From positions 62,001-126,000 of the forward strand of contig CACYYN010000005.1 in NCBI GenBank assembly GCA_902778665.1: a stretch of 64,000 nucleotides of DNA. The letters run 5' to 3'. Positions 52,287-59,170 of this stretch are shown here, piece by piece (position 1 is the stretch's first letter; every line of letters begins with the position of its first letter). A program made the position numbers and the translations under genes. A model generated the notes under the pieces. It was not told where the DNA came from, made no database searches, and saw only the letters and a program-made list of their open reading frames with translations. This DNA is from Oscillospiraceae bacterium. Lineage in GTDB: Bacteria; Bacillota; Clostridia; Oscillospirales; Oscillospiraceae.

Positions 52287-53173
52287 TGGCGGAAACTTCT
52301 TACGAAAAACTGAATATCCAGTGGTATCCCGGGCATATGACCAAAGCCCGCCGCATGATCGAGGAGAACATTTCTCTTGTCGATGCGGTGTGCGAGGTTC
52401 TCGATGCCCGGATTCCCTCTGCCAGCGCCAACCCGGATATCCGGCGTCTTTCGGCAGGCAAACCCCATCTGGTCATTTTGAACCGGTGTGATCTTGCCGA
52501 CCCTACCGTCACACCCCTCTGGCGATCGGCCTTTGAATCGGCAGGTGTTTCCGTGCTGGAAACGGACGCCCGTTCCGGCAAAGGGGTCAATACCTTTGTG
52601 CCTGCGGTTCGTCAGCTTCTTGCTGATAAGCTCCGTGCTTATGAGGAGAAGGGGCAGGTCGGCCGCCCGCTTCGTATTATGATTCTCGGCATTCCCAATG
52701 TGGGCAAGTCTACCCTCATCAATAAAATTGCCGGACGCAAGGCAGCCATCGCCTCCGACAGGCCTGGCGTCACCCGCGGCAAGCAATGGATCAGCCTTTC
52801 CACCGGTCTTGATCTGCTGGATACCCCGGGCATCCTATGGCCAAAGTTTGAAAGCCAGGAGGTGGGGGAGCTTCTCGCTGTTACCAACGCCATCAAAACC
52901 GAAGTTTTCGATATCGAGACTCTTGCCGCCAATTTTATGCTCCGTCTTCGTGATCTCTATCCCTCCGCTCTCGAGACCCGCTATAAAATATCCCCATCCC
53001 CAACGCTCACCGGGTTTGACCTTCTCGAACAATCCGCTCTCAAACGCGGCTTTCTCATCTCCCGTGGCGAGGCCGATCTCACCCGTATGGCTACCACCCT
53101 CCTCAAGGAATACCACGAGGGTAAACTCGGCCGCCTGACCCTCGAACGCCCCAACTCCGCTGCAGACGACTAA
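52286..53173 (+). CDS. rbgA: Ribosome biogenesis GTPase RbgA (YlqF)
   Basis: A 295-residue circularly permuted GTPase needed for late 50S assembly. G4 comes first (NRCD at 66-69, where NKxD is usual), then G1 GIPNVGKST near 135, G2 region RPGVTRGKQW and G3 DTPG. The N-terminal IQWYPGHMTKARRMI is diagnostic. Its stop codon lies in a heptamer-repeat region. Confidence 0.95.
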   Translation: MAETSYEKLNIQWYPGHMTKARRMIEENISLVDAVCEVLDARIPSASANPDIRRLSAGKPHLVILNRCDLADPTVTPLWRSAFESAGVSVLETDARSGKGVNTFVPAVRQLLADKLRAYEEKGQVGRPLRIMILGIPNVGKSTLINKIAGRKAAIASDRPGVTRGKQWISLSTGLDLLDTPGILWPKFESQEVGELLAVTNAIKTEVFDIETLAANFMLRLRDLYPSALETRYKISPSPTLTGFDLLEQSALKRGFLISRGEADLTRMATTLLKEYHEGKLGRLTLERPNSAADD

Positions 53174-53224
53174 TTTATATATAATTTACAGCGACTAATT
53201 TATCATTTATAATTTATAATTTTT
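53168..53224 (+). repeat. Heptamer array D, ATTTATM type
   Basis: GACTAATTTAT occurs twice (53168 and 53193); the second copy leads into ATC-ATTTATA-ATTTATA-ATTTTT ending at the rnhB ATG. The first copy contains the rbgA stop codon. Confidence 0.85.
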
Positions 53225-53824
53225 ATGGATTTGTGGCAACTCGAAAACTCAATATACGCCTCCTCCGGTGCTTCCTATATTGCCGGTGTGGATGAGGCCG
53301 GCCGAGGCCCGCTGGCGGGTCCTGTCTGTGCCGCAGCCTGTATCCTGCCCCGAAATCTGGAGATTCCCGGCCTGAACGACTCAAAAAAACTCTCCTCTAA
53401 AGCACGCGATTTGCTCTATGACATAATAATCAATTCTGCGGTCTCCTATGGCATCGCCTTTGCAACCGTCGAGGAGATTGAGTCTCTCAATATCCTCAAC
53501 GCCACCTTCCTCGCCATGAATCGGGCCCTTTCTCAGCTTTCTCCGCAGCCGGCGCTCGCTCTCATTGACGGTAACCGTAATTCGGGCATCAGCATTCCCT
53601 CCCGCTGCGTCGTGAAAGGGGACTCCCTCTGTGCCGATATTGCTGCGGCGTCTGTTCTTGCCAAAGTCACCAGAGACAGGTATATGCTCACCATGGCGGA
53701 GCAGTATCCGGAGTACGGTTTCGAAAAGCACAAGGGCTACGGTACCGCTCAGCACTACGCTGCCCTCAGGGAGTTCGGCCCCAGCCCCATCCATCGTCCG
53801 AGCTTCCTTCGAAAAATGCACTGA
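53225..53824 (+). CDS. rnhB: Ribonuclease HII
   Basis: A 199-residue RNase H-fold nuclease removing ribonucleotides from DNA hybrids. Asp23-Glu24 are in GVDEAGRGPLAGPV, the third acid in LALIDGN and the fourth in ADIAAASVLAKVTRDR. There is no Shine-Dalgarno sequence: the AT-rich heptamer array runs right up to the ATG. Confidence 0.95.
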   Translation: MDLWQLENSIYASSGASYIAGVDEAGRGPLAGPVCAAACILPRNLEIPGLNDSKKLSSKARDLLYDIIINSAVSYGIAFATVEEIESLNILNATFLAMNRALSQLSPQPALALIDGNRNSGISIPSRCVVKGDSLCADIAAASVLAKVTRDRYMLTMAEQYPEYGFEKHKGYGTAQHYAALREFGPSPIHRPSFLRKMH

Positions 53825-53829
53825 ATATC

Positions 53830-54189
53830 ATGGATAAAAATGATCTCGGATCCTTCGGCGAAGACGCCGCTGCAGCCTTTCTCAAGCAGAAAGGCTATCT
53901 TGTTATCGAGCGTAATTTTTCCTGCCGTCAGGGCGAAATTGATATTATTGCTTCGGAAGGGGAGTACCTGGCCTTTGTCGAGGTGAAGCTCCGTAAAGAT
54001 GCTTCCCACGGTGAAGCCCGTGAGTTCGTCACCCGTGCCAAGCAGAAAAGGGTTATCCTCGCCGCCCGCTACTGGCTTTCCCGAAACCCTTCCGATCTTC
54101 AGCCACGTTTTGACGTGGTCGAGATCTATGCCCCCTCCGGCCCTCAGGGCAAACTTTACTTCCGTCTGATCCGTGATGCATTCTATTAG
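53830..54189 (+). CDS. yraN: YraN family (UPF0102) putative endonuclease
   Basis: A 119-residue Holliday-junction-resolvase-fold protein: GEDAAAAFLKQKGYLVIERNF, GEIDIIASEGEYLAFVEVK (the PD-(D/E)xK-like core EID...VEVK) and the C-terminal RFDVVEIY. It follows rnhB by five bases, the usual pairing. Confidence 0.93.
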   Translation: MDKNDLGSFGEDAAAAFLKQKGYLVIERNFSCRQGEIDIIASEGEYLAFVEVKLRKDASHGEAREFVTRAKQKRVILAARYWLSRNPSDLQPRFDVVEIYAPSGPQGKLYFRLIRDAFY

Positions 54190-54206
54190 TCATAAAAGGT
54201 GATCTG

Positions 54207-54578
54207 ATGAACGATAACCAAATAGAAGAAAAAAGCTTCAGTTTTGCAGTCCGTATTGTGAATCTCTATAAATACCTTCTTGAATCTCAGAAAGAATACA
54301 CTCTTTCAAAACAACTCCTGCGTTGCGGAACAAGTATTGGTGCAAATGTTGCAGAAGCTCAGCATGCTCAGAGTCGTCCTGATTTTCTTGCAAAGATGAA
54401 AATAGCATCAAAAGAGGCAAGTGAAACGCAATACTGGTTAAAACTCCTGTATAAAACAGAATTTCTTACTGAGTCACAATATAACAGTCTGCGTACAGAC
54501 ATAGATGAAATAGCCTCAATCCTTGTCTCAATCTGTAAAACACTTCAGACTCAACAACAGAAACAACCACGTAAGTAA
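54207..54578 (+). CDS. S23/four-helix-bundle protein (23S rRNA IVP family)
   Basis: A 123-residue protein with the family core: FAVRIVNLYKYL, LSKQLLRCGTSIGANVAEAQ and FLAKMKIASKEASETQYWL. Members are often encoded in intervening sequences of 23S rRNA or scattered as mobile accessory genes. This copy has AT-richer codon use than rnhB and yraN beside it, suggesting acquisition. AAGGTG precedes the ATG. Function unknown; proposed RNA or protein scaffold. Confidence 0.88.
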   Translation: MNDNQIEEKSFSFAVRIVNLYKYLLESQKEYTLSKQLLRCGTSIGANVAEAQHAQSRPDFLAKMKIASKEASETQYWLKLLYKTEFLTESQYNSLRTDIDEIASILVSICKTLQTQQQKQPRK

Positions 54579-54587
54579 CATTAACCA

Positions 54588-54621
54588 ATTAATCATTTAT
54601 CATTTATAATTTATAATTTTA
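54588..54621 (+). repeat. Heptamer array E, ATTTATM type
   Basis: AATTAATC-ATTTATC-ATTTATA-ATTTATA-ATTTT between the S23-type gene and the phosphoesterase ATG; again no ribosome-binding site follows. Confidence 0.85.
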
Positions 54622-54627
54622 ATTATC

Positions 54628-55329
54628 ATGAGTTTGTTTGCAATCGGCGATCTCCACCTTTCTTTTTCTGTCAATAAACCGATGTCAGTCTTCGGCCCTC
54701 TGTGGCATAATCATCCGGAGAAACTGCAGTCCGGCTTTTCTTCTCTCACTCCCGATGACACCTGCATTCTCTGCGGCGACCTCAGCTGGGGCATGAATCT
54801 GGAGGAGTCTGTTGCGGATTTCGCTTTTATTCACAGCCTGCCGGGAAAGAAAATCATCCTCAAGGGGAACCACGATTACTGGTGGACCACCGCCTCAAAA
54901 CTCAATTCGTTCTTTTCATCCAATAACTTTACATCTCTTTCTCTTCTCCACAATAACTTCATTCCCTATGGGGACTATGCCATCTGCGGCACACGCGGCT
55001 GGTTTTATGAGGAGGAAACCGGCTCTCCCCATGATAAAAAACTTCTGGATCGTGAGGTCCTTCGTCTTCAAACCTCACTCTCCGCTGCCGGTGACAGGAA
55101 AAAACTCGTCTTTCTCCACTATCCTCCTATCACCAAAAACTACCACTGTGAAGAAATCCTCTCTCTCCTCAAATCGTTCAATGTCCGCCTCTGCTGCTAT
55201 GGCCATCTCCATGCAAAAAGCTGCACCTTTGCCTATAACGGCTGGCATGACGGCACCTACTTTCGCCTCGTCTCTGCTGACTATCTCAACTTCACCCCCC
55301 TCAATCTTGACGGTTTTCTCTATTCCTGA
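54628..55329 (+). CDS. Calcineurin-like metallophosphoesterase
   Basis: A 233-residue enzyme with the full dinuclear metal set: GDLHLS (Asp8, His10), CGDLSWG, KGNHDYWW, HYPP and YGHLHA. The cytoplasmic YkuE/Ser-Thr-phosphatase-like fold has broad possible substrates; none is assigned. The start has no Shine-Dalgarno sequence and abuts array E. A long terminator hairpin follows. Confidence 0.9.
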   Translation: MSLFAIGDLHLSFSVNKPMSVFGPLWHNHPEKLQSGFSSLTPDDTCILCGDLSWGMNLEESVADFAFIHSLPGKKIILKGNHDYWWTTASKLNSFFSSNNFTSLSLLHNNFIPYGDYAICGTRGWFYEEETGSPHDKKLLDREVLRLQTSLSAAGDRKKLVFLHYPPITKNYHCEEILSLLKSFNVRLCCYGHLHAKSCTFAYNGWHDGTYFRLVSADYLNFTPLNLDGFLYS

Positions 55330-55403
55330 TATCCACTCCGTCACCGAACCCTTTCTTTAAAACGAGAATGAGTTGTCTCAAAACAACTTTCCTCCAAACA
55401 GTC

Positions 55404-55448
55404 AAAAAATACCGGATGTTCTCTAAATGAGAAAATCCGGTATTTTTT
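55404..55448. terminator. Long bidirectional terminator
   Basis: AAAAAATACCGGAT / ATCCGGTATTTTTT outer stem, TTCTC/GAGAA inner stem and TAAAT loop, between the converging phosphoesterase and Rpn-type nuclease genes. Confidence 0.92.
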
Positions 55449-55500
55449 AAACATTTAGTTGAGTTGGCCTGAGTTTTAGACAGCTTCGCGATTAGCTTTT

Positions 55501-56316
55501 TTAAGTCACTTGTAACGGTTTAACAGTCTTTAAAAACTCTTCGAGAGTCATTCCTGCTTCTTCCGCTGCTTCTGAGGGGGTAATTCTGCCTTTCTCAATT
55601 AAACTTACCAGTGTGTTAAGAACACCTTTTAATTCGCCCTCTTTACGGGTTTCTTCAAATGCTTTACACATAATTTCAACTCCTTTCGGATCTTCTTTAT
55701 AATATTTGGTTGCTTCTTTCAAAAGCGCAAAATTCATATCATCAGCATTGCTGCACGAGAAATCATGCATTAACCTTCCAATATCAGAATCGTCTCTGAA
55801 AGCACCATTTACATAAAGAATATGGCTACCGTCCTCAAAGGTTTCACCGGTGTTCATGATGATTCGTTCTATAGGATAAACAGCAAAACCTTTGCGTAGG
55901 ACATCGTTCTCAGTAATAAAAATCACATATGTGTCCGGAAGTTCATCAAAATCCTGACCGACGTTCAGGTTTTCCACATCCATGGAACTTGAATGATATC
56001 TTGCTCTGTGTCTTCCAGCTCCATAATCGGAGCGTTGAATTTCCAGATCAATTATACGGCCTGAAGAGTCAGTGGCATATGCATCAAGACAGACTGAACG
56101 GGCCCCTCCCAAACGTTTCATATCACGTTGAGTTTCCAATGATGTAATCACAAGATCAGGCTTTCCGGTGACGATCCGCAGTATCAATTGTGAAAGCGGA
56201 ATGTTATCCCGAAGAATACAGCGAAGAAAATCATCATCTATAGGTCGTAGACCTCTTAGTTTAGCAAGATCCGATTGTCGTTCGCGTAGCTTTATCTTTT
56301 CTAGGTTCTCAGTCAT
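55501..56316 (-). CDS. Rpn-type PD-(D/E)XK nuclease / putative transposase
   Basis: A 271-residue protein of the PD-(D/E)xK nuclease-transposase family. The core is CLDAYATDSSGRIIDLEIQR with Asp78 and Glu92-x-Gln94. The preceding FLRCILRDNIPLSQLILRIV and following RARYHSSSMDVENL are typical. The C-terminal 60 residues form the usual helical tail with GMTLEEF. Rpn proteins promote recombination-like DNA changes and are spread as multicopy accessory genes; no terminal inverted repeats or target duplication were seen here, so it is not a complete insertion sequence. Confidence 0.85.
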   Translation of the reverse strand: MTENLEKIKLRERQSDLAKLRGLRPIDDDFLRCILRDNIPLSQLILRIVTGKPDLVITSLETQRDMKRLGGARSVCLDAYATDSSGRIIDLEIQRSDYGAGRHRARYHSSSMDVENLNVGQDFDELPDTYVIFITENDVLRKGFAVYPIERIIMNTGETFEDGSHILYVNGAFRDDSDIGRLMHDFSCSNADDMNFALLKEATKYYKEDPKGVEIMCKAFEETRKEGELKGVLNTLVSLIEKGRITPSEAAEEAGMTLEEFLKTVKPLQVT

Positions 56317-56359
56317 ACAATCACATCCGTAATGCAGAATTTTTGATTTTCTATATCAT

Positions 56360-56388
56360 ATTTTATGATATTTCAAGTTTGAATTCAA
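56360..56388 (-). promoter_or_regulatory. Promoter and possible operator of the Rpn-type gene
   Basis: Minus-strand TTGAAT, 17-base spacer, TAAAAT. The -10 lies in the inverted repeat ATATCATA-TTT-TATGATAT (56353-56371). The rest of the gene-free interval 56389-56538 is AT-rich and shows no recognised element. Confidence 0.55.
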
Positions 56389-56538
56389 GCATAAAATGTT
56401 AAAAAAGAGAAGAATATAGCTATCTGTTTATCATCTCTCTCTCATCGTCTGCTCTGTCCTTGCCATCATTTTGGTTCTCATTTTGCGCAAAATACACAAA
56501 AAATAACGGTGAGGAAACATTGAAATTTCAAAATTATG

Positions 56539-56567
56539 TTGACTTGGTTACAAAACGGTGGTATAAT
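56539..56567 (+). promoter_or_regulatory. Strong promoter of the YD-motif secreted protein gene
   Basis: TTGACT, 17-base spacer, perfect TATAAT. The predicted 155-base leader begins with a GAAAG/CTTTC hairpin and then consists almost wholly of heptamer array F. Confidence 0.8.
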
Positions 56568-56609
56568 ACGCTCGTATAAGCTGAAAGCAGTACTTTCAAT
56601 CCGCTAAAA

Positions 56610-56711
56610 ACCACCAACCACTAACTTAAAAACCACCAACTACCAACTATCAACTACCAACCATCAACTATCAACTACCAACCATCAACTACCAACTACT
56701 AACTACCAACT
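56610..56711 (+). repeat. Heptamer array F, CTACCAA type
   Basis: The longest array: about fourteen units such as CTACCAA, CTATCAA, CCATCAA and CTACTAA in 7-bp phase, inside the predicted 5' untranslated region, ending eight bases before a GGAGCG ribosome-binding site. Confidence 0.9.
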
Positions 56712-56728
56712 TCCTTCGGAGCGAAACT

Positions 56729-57520
56729 ATGAAAACCAAACTTTCTGCCCTTATATTCCTTGTGTTTATCGGGCTTTTTAGTGTCGGTCATCCCGTTTAT
56801 GCCGAAATCACCTATTATAGCGATCCGCTTCAGCCTCCCGTGTCCTCTTATCAGTATGATGAGCTGGGCAGGGTAGAGGCCGTCACCACCGAGTCTGTTT
56901 TTGATGACGGAACACGCATGGTCACCGTTACCATCATGGATCCGGTTCTTCAGCTTCCTCTATCGGAAGATACCGTCATCTCGTCTCTCGACGGCTCCCG
57001 CGAGACCATCAACATCACCTATACGCGTGATATGTTCGGCACTATCCTCTCTCAGTCAACCGTCACGATAGGGCGGGACGGCTCAGAGCTCAAAGATATC
57101 ATCACCAATAACAGCTACGGCAGCAATACCTACCGCAAAACCGAGGCGTATGACCCATTCGGCACCCTTATGATGAGGGAAGAGACCTGTTACGTCTATA
57201 ATGCAGACAACGTTCTTCTAAGTTCCAGGCAGAATTCCTTCCAGCAGAACGGGCATGACATCACCACTGTCATCACCTATGACGCCACCGGTGAAAATCC
57301 CGTTGAGATGACCACCGACTATTCCCTGGCCGACGGCTCCACCGGCACCTCCACACAGGTTTACCCGCTTGATGCAAATGTTGCTGATTCTTCAGAAGAG
57401 AATTCCCAACAGCTTGAATCTACTATCCCAACTCCTCCTGAAGCATCTCCTGCCGAAACTCCATCCGATCTCTCAGCCTCCGTCCTGCCTTCCGAAAGCA
57501 CCACTCCCATTGAAGGCTGA
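56729..57520 (+). CDS. Secreted protein with degenerate YD (RHS-like) motifs
   Basis: A 263-residue exported protein. Signal peptide 1-25 ends VYA-E. The mature part has several short segments of YD type, the clearest being YQYDELGRVEAVTTE, followed by YDPFGTLM, YVYNADNVLLSSR and ITYDATGENPVE. They are spaced about 40-60 residues, wider than in RHS toxins. The last 50 residues are a Ser/Pro/Glu/Thr-rich tail with no sortase motif or membrane anchor. No toxin domain. It could be a wall-associated beta-rich protein; the family is not recognised. Confidence 0.7.
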   Translation: MKTKLSALIFLVFIGLFSVGHPVYAEITYYSDPLQPPVSSYQYDELGRVEAVTTESVFDDGTRMVTVTIMDPVLQLPLSEDTVISSLDGSRETINITYTRDMFGTILSQSTVTIGRDGSELKDIITNNSYGSNTYRKTEAYDPFGTLMMREETCYVYNADNVLLSSRQNSFQQNGHDITTVITYDATGENPVEMTTDYSLADGSTGTSTQVYPLDANVADSSEENSQQLESTIPTPPEASPAETPSDLSASVLPSESTTPIEG

Positions 57521-57548
57521 CACATCCATCCTTTCAAACTCATAAAAC

Positions 57549-57587
57549 GAAAGCACTCATTTTCTTTACGAAAACGAGTGCTTTTTT
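57549..57587 (+). terminator. Terminator after the YD-motif protein
   Basis: AAAGCACTC-A-TTTTC / GAAAA-C-GAGTGCTTT stem with one mismatch and a T run after it. A second hairpin GTGAGGC/GCCTCAC followed by TTTT at 57649-57670 lies within the converging gene's 3' end. Confidence 0.85.
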
Positions 57588-57621
57588 CAGTTGATCATTC
57601 GGTCGGACTTACAATATCTTG

Positions 57622-57651
57622 TTCCCTATGCCCTATTCCCTGATCCCTGTG
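57622..57651 (+). repeat. Heptamer array G, CCCTAnT type, overlapping a gene end
   Basis: TTCCCTA-TGCCCTA-TTCCCTG-ATCCCTG. Read on the minus strand it encodes the last residues (GSGNRA) and the TAG stop of the co-polymerase gene ending at 57626. Confidence 0.8.
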
Positions 57652-59170
57652 AGGCTTTAGCCTCACTTTTCCTGCTCCTGATCAACCCGACCATGCAAAC
57701 CATAAATCCAACTGCGCAAAGCGGTCCGGCACACTTGATCACCTGCTTGATAAACGCACCGGAAAATACCTTCGGCGTATCATATTTGTAGTTAAAGATG
57801 TTGACGGTTATCTCATTCAGCTCCTGCTCATTATATGCCTTGAGCAGGGCGTCAAATTCTTCTGCAATCTTTGTCTGCTTGGCAATCAGGTTTTCAAAGC
57901 TGCTCTCCAGCACGGTCTTCTGCCTTGCGGTCAGCTTTTCGGCTGCTGCTGCGGCTTCGGCAATCTCTTCTTCCGTCAGCTCATCTATGGTCGCTTCTGC
58001 TGCTGTTTCCGCCGCTTCAACCACAGCTGCGTCGGTCTCCGTCTCTTCCGCTTCCTCGGCATCAACAACTGCTGCGGGTGCTGCATTGCTCTGTGTCAAA
58101 GCAATCGCGTTTTCTGCACCCTTCATCAGGTCAGCAAGCTTCAGCTGATAGGTTGTTATTCTGCTGTTGATCTGGGTGATCTCATCCGAAACGTCTTTTC
58201 TGTCTGCCACAAGTGCATCATAAGTCTCGGAGGAGTTCCCGTCAATCTTCGTCAGGGAATCTGCCGTGCTCAGATAAATAATCTCGTTCTTGTCATAAGA
58301 AGCAATCAGCTCGTCCAGTCTCTTCAGCCGTTCCTGCTGTCTGGAAAGCTGGTTGTTCAAATCGCGAATTTCAAACTGATACTGGGTCAGCAGTCTTGCC
58401 GTGTCCCGTGTCAGGGCGTTGATTGTGATGTTGGAGTTTAATCTTGCAACCTCGCCCTCAATCAGGCTGTTCAACTGCACGTAGATGTCGTTAAAGCCCT
58501 TTCCGCCCACCATGAAGAAGGGTTCTTTCGTGTGCATCTCCTGAGCATACCGTGTCTGCTGCGTCATGCTCTGCTGCAGAATCTCCAGCAGCTGGGAATA
58601 GTCATATCCTTCAAAATCAACACCCAGCCCCTGCAGATAGTTCATTGCATAAGAGTACCGGCTTGTAAAATCCTTCCGGAAGCACTCCATAATGTTCCGC
58701 ATCAGTTCCGTCAGCTTCTCAGCCGAAAGGGCAGGGGTGAATCCGTTCTCCAATGTCACACGGAAAAGCGTCGGGTGGAAATTGCTCAGGTTCAGCGTCC
58801 TGTTCCCGGTGAAGTCCAGCAGGCTGTCATAACTTGTCATCTGCTCCACCAGGTCGTCCGGATATACGCCCGACACGGTCAGGTTCGCTCTTACCTGTTC
58901 CGCCGTGCAGCTGCCCTCCAGCCCGGCTTCCGCCAATGCTTCCGTCAACACGTCATCGGAGCTTATTGCGTCCATCGTCAGGGGTATGCCGTTAGGTCCG
59001 TATCCCTCGGCCGCCCCGTCAAACGAGAACTGTACCGAAGCCGCAATCGTGGTTTTTCCCCGTTCCACCTTGAAAAACAGAACAGAGGCCAGTATAACGC
59101 CGATGATTCCGCAAATAATCATCACAATCAGCGTGTTGCGAAACCAGTGTGTCTTCTTTGCTGTATTCAT
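57626..59170 (-). CDS. Wzz-like polysaccharide co-polymerase, second subunit
   Basis: A 514-residue membrane protein: an N-terminal membrane segment (about 12-33), a large extracellular region with a long coiled coil (about 255-465), and a second membrane segment near 478-498. This two-TM layout is that of chain-length determinant proteins (Wzz/PCP). A 50-residue Ala/Glu/Thr-rich insert (about 355-405) interrupts the coil. No kinase domain or tyrosine tail is present. It overlaps the upstream paralogue by four bases if that gene stops at 59167. The C-terminal tail KSEAKASQGSGNRA is encoded by a hairpin plus heptamer array G, so the original end was probably replaced. Confidence 0.8.
   Translation of the reverse strand: MNTAKKTHWFRNTLIVMIICGIIGVILASVLFFKVERGKTTIAASVQFSFDGAAEGYGPNGIPLTMDAISSDDVLTEALAEAGLEGSCTAEQVRANLTVSGVYPDDLVEQMTSYDSLLDFTGNRTLNLSNFHPTLFRVTLENGFTPALSAEKLTELMRNIMECFRKDFTSRYSYAMNYLQGLGVDFEGYDYSQLLEILQQSMTQQTRYAQEMHTKEPFFMVGGKGFNDIYVQLNSLIEGEVARLNSNITINALTRDTARLLTQYQFEIRDLNNQLSRQQERLKRLDELIASYDKNEIIYLSTADSLTKIDGNSSETYDALVADRKDVSDEITQINSRITTYQLKLADLMKGAENAIALTQSNAAPAAVVDAEEAEETETDAAVVEAAETAAEATIDELTEEEIAEAAAAAEKLTARQKTVLESSFENLIAKQTKIAEEFDALLKAYNEQELNEITVNIFNYKYDTPKVFSGAFIKQVIKCAGPLCAVGFMVCMVGLIRSRKSEAKASQGSGNRA

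Noticed and set aside
55501-56316. Rpn-type gene as a complete insertion sequence
   Set aside because: No terminal inverted repeats or target-site duplication were found around it; only an operator-like palindrome at its own promoter.
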